Source: Marmoricola sp. (GTDB taxonomy: Bacteria > Actinomycetota > Actinomycetes > Propionibacteriales > Nocardioidaceae). From it: DNA of 64,000 nucleotides. The position numbers and the translations under genes are program-made. The DNA is taken from NCBI GenBank assembly GCA_025965195.1, contig JAOPXK010000129.1:56908-120907 (forward strand). The letters are read 5' to 3'. The notes under the pieces are model-generated. The model saw only the letters and a program-made list of their open reading frames with translations. It was not told where the DNA came from and ran no database searches. The number at the start of each line of letters is the position of its first letter. Position 1 is the stretch's first letter. This document shows positions 27,844 through 36,762 of this stretch, piece by piece.

Positions 27844-29271
27844 TCAGCGATAACGATCAGGCTCGGACAGCAGCTCGTTCATCGAACCTGACCTGAAGCC
27901 GAGGGGATCGACCTCGATCGTCGCGAATCCCGTGTCCAGCAAGGCATTTCGGAGCGCCTCGCTCTCGGCCGCTGCTCCGATCAGCTCACGATCGACCTCG
28001 AGACGACCGACGTCGCCGAGGTCGCGGACCCGGAGGTTGCGGACCACATGACCGAGGCCGGCCAACAGCTCGCGGGCGACGGCCTCGGCCCGCTCGACCC
28101 TTGCCAGCCGGGCCGGAGTGATCTCGATGCCGAATGCGATCCGGGAGCTCAGGCACGCCGCCGCCGGCTTGTCCCAGGTGGGCAGGCCCCAGGAGCGTGA
28201 CGCGATCCGGATCTGGTCCTTGGTGAGGCCGGCGTCGAGCAGTGGCGTGATCGCGCCCCGGTCGTCGGCCGCCTTGATCCCGGGCCGAAAGCCGGCGCGC
28301 GCGTCGTCGGCGTTGGTGCCGGTCGCGACCGCGGAGTAGCCGTGCGCCGCGGCCAGCGGAGTGAGTACGTCGAGCAGCTCGCCCTTGCAGAACGCACACC
28401 GGTCACCGGCGTTCGCCCGATAGCCCTCCTGCGCAAGCTCGTCGGTCTCCGGGGTGAACACGTTCACACCGAGGGCGCGTGCGAAGTCCAGCGCCGGCTG
28501 GCGTTCCGCGATCGGCAGCGAGTCGGAGTACGCCGTTGCCGCAGCGACGTTCGACGGGCCCAGGGCCCGGACAGCCGCTGCCAGCAGGAACGCAGAGTCC
28601 GCTCCCCCACTGAACGCGACCAGCACCGTGTCGTGCTCCTTGAGCGCGGCCTCGAGCGAGGCAAGGCGAGCCGACAACACGTACTCCTCGAGCCACGCCG
28701 GGAACTCCGTTAGGTCGTTGAGGACGACGTCGGTGCCGGCTTCGAGCAGCTCCTCGCGGGTGCAGCCACCGGTCAGCACGGACACGCTGGTCACTCCGGC
28801 AGCGCGTGCGCCTTCGACGTCGTGGATGTGGTCGCCGACGTAGATCGATGCGCCGTACGTCCTGAGCGTCTCGCCCTTCCCGAGGCCCCACACCCAGCCT
28901 TCGATCTCGTCGACGTCGAGCCCGAGGTGGTCAACATGCAGCCGCGCGTTGGGGGCGTACTTGCCGGTGATCAGGATGTTGCGACCACCATGGCGGCGTA
29001 CGGCGGCAAGGGCGTCATGGGCCCCGGTGAAGGCCGGGGTCGGCGTGATCGCATGATCGGGATACAACGCACGGAAGCGGTCACCCGCCGGTCCGAGCAC
29101 GTCGGCGCCGACGTGCGGCTCGAGCAGAAGGTCCAGCGGCGGACCGAGGCGCTCGGTCATCTGCGCGATCGGGAAGTCCACGCCCAGCTCGAGGCCGAGC
29201 GCAACCAACGTCGCACCAAAGCCCGTCCGGGTGTCGATCAGCGTCATGTCGAGGTCGAACCCGACCACCAT
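27844..29271 (-). CDS. larE: HAD-family phosphatase fused to LarE-type sulfur transferase
   Basis: 475 residues in two domains. Residues 1-195 are a HAD phosphatase (nucleophile motif GFDLDMTL with Asp6/Asp8, late motif YVGDHIHD). Residues 200-475 match LarE, the ATP-dependent enzyme that turns the carboxylates of the nickel-pincer cofactor precursor into thiocarboxylates. It has PP-loop SGGADS at 221-226 and cysteines at 292, 295 (RCAFCKGE) and 373 (AACLSSR). The third equals the sacrificial Cys of lactobacillus LarE; the extra pair suggests the iron-sulfur-binding LarE class. No larA, larB or larC is in the window. ATG 29271 is preferred over 29310. Confidence 0.85.
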   Translation of the reverse strand: MVVGFDLDMTLIDTRTGFGATLVALGLELGVDFPIAQMTERLGPPLDLLLEPHVGADVLGPAGDRFRALYPDHAITPTPAFTGAHDALAAVRRHGGRNILITGKYAPNARLHVDHLGLDVDEIEGWVWGLGKGETLRTYGASIYVGDHIHDVEGARAAGVTSVSVLTGGCTREELLEAGTDVVLNDLTEFPAWLEEYVLSARLASLEAALKEHDTVLVAFSGGADSAFLLAAAVRALGPSNVAAATAYSDSLPIAERQPALDFARALGVNVFTPETDELAQEGYRANAGDRCAFCKGELLDVLTPLAAAHGYSAVATGTNADDARAGFRPGIKAADDRGAITPLLDAGLTKDQIRIASRSWGLPTWDKPAAACLSSRIAFGIEITPARLARVERAEAVARELLAGLGHVVRNLRVRDLGDVGRLEVDRELIGAAAESEALRNALLDTGFATIEVDPLGFRSGSMNELLSEPDRYR

Positions 29272-29324
29272 TTGCTCCACCCGCCCACGGTAGACGGCAG
29301 ATCCGGGCACTGGAAATCGGCAGC

Positions 29325-30974
29325 TCAGGGCAGTCGGGTCCTGACCACGGAGTCGAGGACGCCGAGCGGCAGCGACCCGGAGTCGAGGACGGCCGAGTGG
29401 AACGCCCGCACCGAGAAGGACGACCCCTGGCGCCGCTCCGCCTCGCGCCGGATCCGCTGGATCTCCAGGCGGCCGACCATGTACGACGTGGCCTGGCCCG
29501 GCGAGACGATGTAGCGGTCGACCTCGGGCCGCACGATCGCCTCGGTCATCGGCGAGTTCGAGATCATGTACTCGACCGCCTGCTGCCGGCTCCAGCCGAG
29601 CGCGTGCAGGCCGGTGTCGACGACCAGGCGACAGGCCCGCAGCGAGTCGGCCGACAGCATGCCCATCCGGTCGGCATCGGTTGTGTAGAGCCCCATCTCG
29701 TCAGCGAGCCGCTCGGAGTAGAGACCCCAGCCCTCGGCGTACGCCGCGTTGTGCACGTGCTTGCGGAACTCCGGCACCCCTTCCAGCTCGGCGGAGACGG
29801 AGAGCTGCAGGTGGTGACCGGGGATGCCCTCGTGGAAGGCGAGCGCCTCGAGCTCGAAGGTTCCCCACGCGGAGGCGTCGGCGACGTTGACGAAGAAGGT
29901 GCCGCCACGGCTGCCGTCCGCGGCGGGCGGGAAGTAGAACGCCTTCGCACCGGTGATCGTCGACTCGACGCCACACGGCGCCTTCGGCAGCACCTCGAAC
30001 CAGGCCGGCATCACCGCCTCCGCTCGCGCCATCGCGAGCTCGGCAGCCGTCACGATCTCCTCGCCGTTGGTGAAGTGCAGCTGGGGATCAGACCGCATCG
30101 CCGCGAAGATCCCGGCGAGGTCATCGGTGCCGACGACCGACGGCCCGAGTGCGCGGTACTCGTCCGCGAGCGAGGCGATCTGGCTCAGCCCGATGTCGTG
30201 GATCTCCTTCGCACTCAGCGTCGTGGTGGTGAAGTAGCGCAGCGTCCGGTCGTAGGTGTCGGCGCCGTCGGTGAGCCAGCTCAGTCCGCACTTGTTGTCG
30301 GGGCGGGCGTGCGGGAGGACCTCGTCGCGCAGCACGTCGCGGTAGGCCGTCATCCCGGGCCGGACCGAGGAGCTGATCACCTCGACGAGGGTCGGGCGCA
30401 GGTCGTCGTCCACGTCGTCCGGCAGCTTCATCGCGGCCAGCAGCGGATCCTCGTCGGCCGGCACGGCAAGAGCGGCCTCGAGCTGCTCGATCGTGCCGCG
30501 GACGGCGAACTCTGCCGGCGTACGGCCCGATGCAACACCCTCGCGGTGTCGCTGGGCCAGGTCGCCGAAGTACTCACCGATCGCGTTGAGCTTGGAGAGC
30601 ATCGCCTCGGCGACCTCGGCGTCCGGGATCGCGAGCATGCCAACCACGAGGGGTAGCGAGGTCTGCTCACCGAAGATCGGGTCGGCGCCGAGCTCGTGCA
30701 GCCGCCCCTCGAGGAGATCCGCCCTGGCAGCCGCGTTGGCCGAGAGCACGCTGAGGGTGATCCGCTGCTGCTCATCGAGATCGCCCACCGGCGCTGCGTC
30801 GGCCCGGGCGGCGAAACCGCGCATCGCGGCGATGGTGGCGTCCTCGGCGGCCCGCGAGCCGTCCGCGAACTGCCCGGCGTAGGAGTACTCGGAGAGCATG
30901 TGCGCCCAGGTCGGATCCTCCGCGAGCAGCGCGTCGAAGTACTCCTCGGCCAGGGTCTCGACCGTGTCGGTCAC
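29325..30974 (-). CDS. DUF885 family protein (putative zinc carboxypeptidase-like)
   Basis: 549 residues, the usual DUF885 length. The zinc motif is [11 protein letters not shown] (HExxxHH-like), followed by [16 protein letters not shown], conserved in the family and probably supplying the third ligand. C-terminal [21 protein letters not shown] is also typical. Peptidase activity is assumed from remote similarity to M3-like enzymes. No signal peptide, so cytosolic. Its start codon overlaps the stop of the acyl-CoA ligase gene by 4 bp, and the two form an operon whose logic is not obvious. Confidence 0.88.
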   Translation of the reverse strand: MTDTVETLAEEYFDALLAEDPTWAHMLSEYSYAGQFADGSRAAEDATIAAMRGFAARADAAPVGDLDEQQRITLSVLSANAAARADLLEGRLHELGADPIFGEQTSLPLVVGMLAIPDAEVAEAMLSKLNAIGEYFGDLAQRHREGVASGRTPAEFAVRGTIEQLEAALAVPADEDPLLAAMKLPDDVDDDLRPTLVEVISSSVRPGMTAYRDVLRDEVLPHARPDNKCGLSWLTDGADTYDRTLRYFTTTTLSAKEIHDIGLSQIASLADEYRALGPSVVGTDDLAGIFAAMRSDPQLHFTNGEEIVTAAELAMARAEAVMPAWFEVLPKAPCGVESTITGAKAFYFPPAADGSRGGTFFVNVADASAWGTFELEALAFHEGIPGHHLQLSVSAELEGVPEFRKHVHNAAYAEGWGLYSERLADEMGLYTTDADRMGMLSADSLRACRLVVDTGLHALGWSRQQAVEYMISNSPMTEAIVRPEVDRYIVSPGQATSYMVGRLEIQRIRREAERRQGSSFSVRAFHSAVLDSGSLPLGVLDSVVRTRLP

Positions 30975-32608
30975 TGTTCTGCCCTCGCAGTCAGCCCGAG
31001 CTGGGCACTGGTCTCCTCACGCATCTGAACCTTGCGGATCTTGCCCGTCACGGTCATCGGGAACTCCTCGACGAGCATCACGTAGCGCGGGATCTTGTAG
31101 TGCGCGAGCTTCCCGGTCGCGAACGCACGCACTCCGGCGGCGTCAAGCGGCACGGCTCCGGTCTTCAGCTTGACCCAGGCGCACAGCTCCTCGCCGTACT
31201 TCTCGTCGGGTACGCCGATCACCTGGACGTCCTCGATGTCCGGGTGGGTGTAGAGGAACTCCTCGATCTCGCGCGGGTAGATGTTCTCCCCGCCCCGGAT
31301 CACCATGTCCTTGATGCGTCCGACGATGTTGCAGTAGCCGTCCTCGCGCATCACCGCCAGGTCGCCGGTGTGCATCCAGCCTTCCGGATCGACGGTCTCC
31401 GCTGTTTTTTCGACGTCCTCCCAGTAGCCGAGCATCACCGAGTAGCCGCGGGTGCAGAACTCCCCCGGCTCGCCCCGGTCGACGGTCTTCCCGGTGGTCG
31501 GGTCGACGATCCGGACCTCGACATGGGGATGGGCGCGGCCGATCGTGGCGGTCCGCCGGTCCAGGTCGTCGTCGGTCCGGGTCTGCGTCGAGACCGGCGA
31601 GGTCTCGGTCATCCCGTAGGCGATCGAGACCTCGGTCATGTTCATGTCATCGACACAGTGCTTCATCACCTCGACCGGGCAGATCGAGCCGGCCATGCAG
31701 CCGGTGCGCAGCGAGGACAGGTCGTGGTCCTTGAACGTCGGGTGGTTCTGCATCGCGATGAACATCGTCGGTACGCCGTACAACGCGGTGCACTGCTCCT
31801 CGGCCACCGTCCGGAGCGTGATCTCGGGGTCGAACCCGGGCGCCGGAATGACCATCGTGGCCCCGTGGGTGGTGCAGCCGAGGTTGCCCATCACCATTCC
31901 GAAGCAGTGGTAGAACGGCACCGGGATGCAGAGCCGGTCCGCAGGAGTGAATCCGATCAGGTCGGTCACGAAGAAGCCGTTGTTCAAGATGTTGCGGTGG
32001 CTCAGCGTCGCGCCCTTGGGCCGGCCGGTGGTGCCCGACGTGTACTGGATGTTGATCGGCTCGTTGCGGTCGAGCGTGGCCAGGCGTTCAGCGACGGCCC
32101 CGTCCGGAAGGTCCTTCCCGCCAGCGACGACGTCGGCCCAGTCCTCGGTGCCGATGTAGATCACCCGTTCCACGAGCGGGATCGAGCCCGCCGCAATCAC
32201 CTCCTCGACCATCGCGCGGTAGTTGCTGGTCTTGAAGCTCTCTGCCGAGATCAGCATCCGCATGCCGGACTGGTTCACCGCATAGGACAGCTCATGAGTG
32301 CGGTAGGACGGGTTGACGTTGACGAGGATCGCGCCGATCTTGGCGGTGGCGAACTGCGCGATGGTCCACTCAGCACAGTTCGGGGCCCACACCCCGATGC
32401 GATCGCCCTTGGCCAGGCCGGCCGCCATCAGCCCTCGGGCGAAGGCATCGACGTCCCGGTTGAGCTCGGCGTAGGTCCACCGCCGGCCGCTCGCCACCTC
32501 GACAAGCGCCTCGTTGTCGGGATGCGCCCGCGCCGTTCGTTCGAAGTTCGCCCCGATCGTCTCTTCGAGGAGGGCGGTGGTGGTCTCTCCGGCGGCGTAC
32601 GACTCCAT
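30971..32608 (-). CDS. Fatty-acyl-CoA synthetase-like AMP-binding enzyme
   Basis: 545 residues, FadD type. P-loop [37 protein letters not shown] and [16 protein letters not shown] are intact, and the C-terminal catalytic Lys lies in [11 protein letters not shown]. Activates a medium- or long-chain fatty acid to its CoA thioester in the cytosol. ATG 32608 gives the family N-terminus; the frame is open upstream to 32665. It overlaps the DUF885 gene downstream by 4 bp. The TetR gene at 32694 lies upstream on the same strand and might co-regulate it. Confidence 0.92.
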   Translation of the reverse strand: MESYAAGETTTALLEETIGANFERTARAHPDNEALVEVASGRRWTYAELNRDVDAFARGLMAAGLAKGDRIGVWAPNCAEWTIAQFATAKIGAILVNVNPSYRTHELSYAVNQSGMRMLISAESFKTSNYRAMVEEVIAAGSIPLVERVIYIGTEDWADVVAGGKDLPDGAVAERLATLDRNEPINIQYTSGTTGRPKGATLSHRNILNNGFFVTDLIGFTPADRLCIPVPFYHCFGMVMGNLGCTTHGATMVIPAPGFDPEITLRTVAEEQCTALYGVPTMFIAMQNHPTFKDHDLSSLRTGCMAGSICPVEVMKHCVDDMNMTEVSIAYGMTETSPVSTQTRTDDDLDRRTATIGRAHPHVEVRIVDPTTGKTVDRGEPGEFCTRGYSVMLGYWEDVEKTAETVDPEGWMHTGDLAVMREDGYCNIVGRIKDMVIRGGENIYPREIEEFLYTHPDIEDVQVIGVPDEKYGEELCAWVKLKTGAVPLDAAGVRAFATGKLAHYKIPRYVMLVEEFPMTVTGKIRKVQMREETSAQLGLTARAEQ

Positions 32609-32693
32609 GCAACCGACACTAGGCGTGGCCCATGAGCGACGTCGAGGGTCCCCTCGCTCGAGCACACCATCAGCTCACCGTCAGCCCGTCAGC

Positions 32694-33296
32694 TCACGTG
32701 CTGAGCATCGCCATGATCGAGTCGAAGAACGCCTTCCGCGTCGGCACGCCCTTGGCGTGGGCGAGGAGCTTGGGCTGCATGGTGCGCGACAACGCGTCGC
32801 TGACGATCAGATAGGCGACCACGCGCGGGTCCACGTCGGCGCGGACCGAGCCGGCGGCCTGCTGGGTGGCGAGGTAGTCACCGATGATGCGGATCCCGCG
32901 ATGCGGTCCGTAGTCCTGCTCGGCCAGGAACGCCGCGGTCCCCTCGCGCAGCTCCGCGTCGCCGTGCGCAGCGAGCAGCACGTCCAGTCCGGTCGCCAGA
33001 AAGCCCTGAACCGCGTCGGAGAAGTTCTCCAGCGTCGTGCGTACGTCGGCCGCGGCGACGCCGGCCACGCTGAGCTTGAGCAGTGGCGTCAGCGATCCCT
33101 CGAAGACCGCCCGCAGCAGGCCGAAACGATCGCCGAAGTGATAGAAGACGCTGCCCTCGGACACGCCTGCCCGCTCCGCGACCTCGCGCGTGGTGAGCCG
33201 GGCAATGCCCCGCTCGCGCAGCACCTCCAGGCTCGCCTTCAGGATCTGCTCCCGCCCACCGGCAGGCGGCCGACCACGGCGTGGACCGGTCGTCAT
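32694..33296 (-). CDS. TetR-family repressor of the divergent DHA2 exporter
   Basis: 200 residues: TetR helix-turn-helix (TTREVAERAGVSEGSVFYHF) and a helical ligand domain. ATG 33296 has GGAG upstream; ATG 33314 and 33347 are in frame, but the latter lies within an operator. The 99 bp between it and the divergent MFS gene contain two TGAGT...ACTCA palindromes, so it should repress both itself and the exporter. Inducer unknown, likely an exporter substrate. Confidence 0.9.
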   Translation of the reverse strand: MTTGPRRGRPPAGGREQILKASLEVLRERGIARLTTREVAERAGVSEGSVFYHFGDRFGLLRAVFEGSLTPLLKLSVAGVAAADVRTTLENFSDAVQGFLATGLDVLLAAHGDAELREGTAAFLAEQDYGPHRGIRIIGDYLATQQAAGSVRADVDPRVVAYLIVSDALSRTMQPKLLAHAKGVPTRKAFFDSIMAMLST

Positions 33297-33336
33297 CGGC
33301 TGCACTCCATCCATCCAGATGCTCCAAACTACTTCT

Positions 33337-33350
33337 TGAGTTCTCACTCA
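33337..33350. promoter_or_regulatory. TetR operator 1
   Basis: TGAGT-tctc-ACTCA, perfect 5-bp arms, in the tetR/MFS divergent region. Its centre is 31 bp, about three helical turns, from the second palindrome. Confidence 0.65.
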
Positions 33351-33366
33351 GGATATGTCACAGTAC

Positions 33367-33382
33367 CTGAGTATGCACTCAG
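33367..33382. promoter_or_regulatory. TetR operator 2
   Basis: CTGAGT-atgc-ACTCAG, perfect 6-bp arms, immediately before the Shine-Dalgarno (AAAGGAG, 33384-33390) of the DHA2 exporter gene. Occupancy here would block the exporter message directly. Confidence 0.7.
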
Positions 33383-33395
33383 TAAAGGAGCCGTC

Positions 33396-34925
33396 ATGGA
33401 CAAGAAGTGGTTGACACTCGGCGCGGTGTGCACCGGCGTCTTCATGCTGCTGCTCGACATCACGATCGTGAATGTCGCGCTGCCCGACATCCAGACTGAG
33501 CTGCATGCCTCGCTCTCCGACCTGCAGTGGGTCATCGATGCCTACGCCCTGACGCTCGCGGCGTTCCTGCTGACGGCCGGCACGATCGCCGACATCGTCG
33601 GGCGCAAGCGGGTCTTCGCCGTCGGCATCGTGGTCTTCACCGTCGGCTCCGCCCTGTGCGGTGTCGCGCAGAGCACCACGGTCCTCTCCCTCTCGCGGGC
33701 GGCCCAGGGCGTGGGCGGAGCGATCATGTTCGCCACCTCGCTGGCCCTGCTCGCGCAAGCGTTCACCTCCAAGGATCGCGGCGTCGCGTTCGGCATCTTC
33801 GGCGCCGTGACCGGTGTCTCCGTCGCGGTCGGGCCGGTCCTGGGCGGCGCGCTGACCAGCGGCCTCTCCTGGCGCTGGATCTTCTTCGTCAACCTCCCGA
33901 TCGGCCTGGCCGCCCTTGCCGTCACGATGATCGGCGTCGAGGAGTCCAAGGCGCCCGGCGTACGCCGGATCGACTGGCCCGGGTGCGTCGCCTTCAGCGT
34001 CTCGCTCGGCCTGCTCGTCTACGGCCTGATCCGCAGCCACCCCGACGGCTGGGGGGCGCTGAACGTCTGGGGCTCACTCGTGGTGGCCGCGGTGCTGATG
34101 GTCGGTTTCGTCATCATCGAACGGCTCAGCCGGGATCCGATGTTCGACTTCGCGCTGCTGCGGGTGCCCACCTTCAACGGCGGCCTGCTGGCCGCGATGG
34201 CGATCTCGGCCTCGATCTTCTCGTTGCTGACCTACCTGATCATCTACCTGCAGGCGATCCTGGGCTTCTCCGCGCTGCAGGCCGGCGTCCGGTTCCTGCC
34301 GTTCACCGGAGTCATCTTCGTGACGGCTGCGGTCGCGGGCCGACTGAGCGCGATCGTGCCGGTGCGGATGCTCATCACACCCGGCTTCCTGCTGGTCGGC
34401 GTCGGCCTGCTGATGATGCGTGGCAACGACCCGACCGGCAGCTGGACCCACCTCGTGCCCGGCTTCGTCGTCGCGGGAGTCGGGACCGGCCTGATCAACG
34501 TGCCGCTCGCGTCGACCGCGGTCGGCGTCGTCGACCAGGCCCGCGCGGGGATGGCGTCGGGGATCAACTCGACATTCCGCCAGGTCGGCATCGCAACCGG
34601 CGTCGCGGCCCTGGGCAGCGTGCTCGCCACGCACATCAACAACTCGGTGTCCGACGCCCTGGCCGGCGGCCCCCTCGCCGGTCAGGCCCACCGGATCGCC
34701 GATGCGGTGAGCAACGGCCGCACCGCTGCCGTCCTCGGTCAGCTTCCGGCCAGCACCCGCGGTCTGGCCGCTCGCGCCGCTGCCGAGGGCTACGCCGATG
34801 CACTCGACCGGGTCCTGCTGATCGGCGCCGTCATTGCCTTCGTCGCAGCGGTCGGTACGTTCGCGCTGATCCGCACGCGGGACTTCGTGCACGAGCCGGT
34901 CGACGCCCAACCTGCGGTTGCCTGA
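33396..34925 (+). CDS. DHA2-family (EmrB/QacA) drug:proton antiporter
   Basis: 509 residues with 14 predicted membrane helices. DHA2 motifs: LDITIVNVALPDIQ in helix 1 (motif D1 with the Asp), WVIDAYALTLAAFLLTAG, and motif C GAVTGVSVAVGPVLGGALT. Effluxes lipophilic or cationic drugs using the proton gradient. ATG 33396 has AAAGGAG 5 bases upstream and fixes the start, although the frame is open far upstream. Controlled by the divergent TetR through two operators. Confidence 0.93.
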   Translation: MDKKWLTLGAVCTGVFMLLLDITIVNVALPDIQTELHASLSDLQWVIDAYALTLAAFLLTAGTIADIVGRKRVFAVGIVVFTVGSALCGVAQSTTVLSLSRAAQGVGGAIMFATSLALLAQAFTSKDRGVAFGIFGAVTGVSVAVGPVLGGALTSGLSWRWIFFVNLPIGLAALAVTMIGVEESKAPGVRRIDWPGCVAFSVSLGLLVYGLIRSHPDGWGALNVWGSLVVAAVLMVGFVIIERLSRDPMFDFALLRVPTFNGGLLAAMAISASIFSLLTYLIIYLQAILGFSALQAGVRFLPFTGVIFVTAAVAGRLSAIVPVRMLITPGFLLVGVGLLMMRGNDPTGSWTHLVPGFVVAGVGTGLINVPLASTAVGVVDQARAGMASGINSTFRQVGIATGVAALGSVLATHINNSVSDALAGGPLAGQAHRIADAVSNGRTAAVLGQLPASTRGLAARAAAEGYADALDRVLLIGAVIAFVAAVGTFALIRTRDFVHEPVDAQPAVA

Positions 34926-34946
34926 GCCCGGCGAGGAGCAGACACC

Positions 34947-35750
34947 TCAGGCGTCGCGTTCCTCGAAGAGGAGGTACGACGCGAGCATCAACGCCACGGC
35001 CACGGTTGCGAAGACGATGCCTCCGCCGAGGGGCGAGAGCGGGTCGCCGAAGACCTGATGCCCCTCGTCGAAGACGTCGAGCAGCTTGGTGCCGGCGCCG
35101 AACGGCAGGAACCGCAGCACGGCCTCGTTGTCACGCAGCCCGGGCACGAGCAGGAAGAAACCGTGGATCAGGCTCTCGATCAGCAACGGCCACAGGAAGA
35201 CTGCGACCAGCGCAAAGGCCTGTGAACGGGTGACCGAGGTGAACGCCATGCCCAGCCAGGTCAGGATCACGACGTAGACGAGCTCACGGCCGATGATGCC
35301 GAACGCCTGAGTGTCGAAGACGTTGGTGTACCTCTGCAGGAAGATCATCGCGACCAGTCCGGACAACACCATCGTGACCAGCGCGACGGCGGCCACCCAG
35401 GCTGCACAGACGACGTACTTCGCGATCCACAACGACGACCGCGAGTTCAGCGCAGTCAGGGACGCACGGATCATCCCGTGGCGGTACTCATGGCCCCAGG
35501 CGAAGATCCCGATCATCGCCAGCAGGAAGCCGACCAGGCTGGGGATCACCCCGGTCGAGGCGAGCTGCGTGACCACGGCCGCGCTCAGGCCGTCGGTGTC
35601 GTCGGCGCCGGTGCGGGAGAACTCGAGGCCGACGGCCAGGGCGAAGAGGGACGAGATGAGGACGCCGACGACGACCGCGAGGCCGGAGAGCCACCAGGTC
35701 GACCGGATCGTGCGGATCCGCATGAGCTCGTAGGCGAAGGCGTTCCTCAT
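34947..35750 (-). CDS. ABC-2 type permease
   Basis: 267 residues with six membrane helices (first near residues 20-42, last near 242-262), ABC-2 exporter permease type, similar in plan to gliding/bacitracin-type permeases. GHEYRHGMIRASLTAL after helix 2 is a typical cytosolic coupling element. ATG 35750 overlaps the stop of the ATPase gene by 4 bp; both form a two-gene exporter operon on the minus strand. Cargo unknown. Confidence 0.88.
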   Translation of the reverse strand: MRNAFAYELMRIRTIRSTWWLSGLAVVVGVLISSLFALAVGLEFSRTGADDTDGLSAAVVTQLASTGVIPSLVGFLLAMIGIFAWGHEYRHGMIRASLTALNSRSSLWIAKYVVCAAWVAAVALVTMVLSGLVAMIFLQRYTNVFDTQAFGIIGRELVYVVILTWLGMAFTSVTRSQAFALVAVFLWPLLIESLIHGFFLLVPGLRDNEAVLRFLPFGAGTKLLDVFDEGHQVFGDPLSPLGGGIVFATVAVALMLASYLLFEERDA

Positions 35751-36676
35751 CCCAGACCTGCCGACTGCGTCGGGTGCGCCTGGTACTCCTCGGAGCCGGA
35801 CGTCGCTTCGAGGAACGCCTCCTCGAGGGTCGCGACCTGGGTGGCCAGCTCGTGCAGCCGGATCTCGTGCTCGAACGCGAGATCGCCGATCACCGTCGCG
35901 TCCACGCCGGTGATCCGGAGCTCCTCGTGGTCCCTGGCGACGGTGACGTCCGGGCGCTTGGCGAGGATGGCCATCAGCTCGGCGGCTTGCGGCGACCTGA
36001 CGAGTACGGCGTTGTGGCTGGCGCTCTTGACGAAGTCGGCCACCGGCCCGGCCGCGATCAGGGATCCTCGGCCGATCACGACGAGCTCGTCGGCCATCAG
36101 CGCCATCTCCGAGAGCAGGTGGCTCGAGACGAACACCGAACGGCCTTCGGCAGCGAGACTCCTGAGCAGGCTGCGCATCCACTGGATGCCTTGCGGGTCG
36201 AGGCCGTTGGCCGGTTCGTCGAGGATCAGCGTGTGCGGGTCACCGAGCAGGGCAGCGGCCAGTCCGAGCCGCTGACCCATGCCGAGCGAGAAGGTCTTCG
36301 GCTTCTTGCGGGCCACCTCGGCCAGGCCCAGCTGGTCGAGCACCTGATCGACCCGGCTCAGCGGGATCCTGTTGGCGACGGCGAGCATGCCGAGGTGGCT
36401 GCGGGCCTTGCGCGTGGGGTGAAACGGCTTGGCCTCGAGCAACGCGCCGACGTGTCGCATCGGCTCGCGGAGCGATGTGAACGGCAGCCCGTCGAACCTG
36501 GTCCCCCCGTTACCGTGGTCGAGACCGAGCATCAGTCGCATCGTCGTCGACTTGCCGGAGCCGTTGGGTCCGAGGAACCCGGTCACGGTGCCGGGCCTGA
36601 CGTCGAAGGAGAGGTCGTGGACAGCCACCTTGCCGGCGTAGGTCTTGCCGAGCCCGCGAGCCTCGATCAGTGCCAT
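35747..36676 (-). CDS. ABC exporter ATP-binding subunit
   Basis: 309 residues: Walker A GPNGSGKST, signature FSLGMGQRLG, Walker B LILDEPANGLDP, and an ~80-residue C-terminal accessory domain. Pairs with the overlapping downstream permease. ATG 36676 is used because the upstream frame runs into the divergent helicase-associated gene at 36763. No dedicated regulator is attached to this operon; the 86-bp divergent gap must hold both promoters. Confidence 0.9.
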   Translation of the reverse strand: MALIEARGLGKTYAGKVAVHDLSFDVRPGTVTGFLGPNGSGKSTTMRLMLGLDHGNGGTRFDGLPFTSLREPMRHVGALLEAKPFHPTRKARSHLGMLAVANRIPLSRVDQVLDQLGLAEVARKKPKTFSLGMGQRLGLAAALLGDPHTLILDEPANGLDPQGIQWMRSLLRSLAAEGRSVFVSSHLLSEMALMADELVVIGRGSLIAAGPVADFVKSASHNAVLVRSPQAAELMAILAKRPDVTVARDHEELRITGVDATVIGDLAFEHEIRLHELATQVATLEEAFLEATSGSEEYQAHPTQSAGLG

Positions 36677-36762
36677 CCGGCCATCCAACCATCGCCTCGG
36701 ACCTCGAGCCGGCCCGACGCTCGCGGCAGGAGCGTGCTGCCAACCCGGGTAAAATTGGCTGG

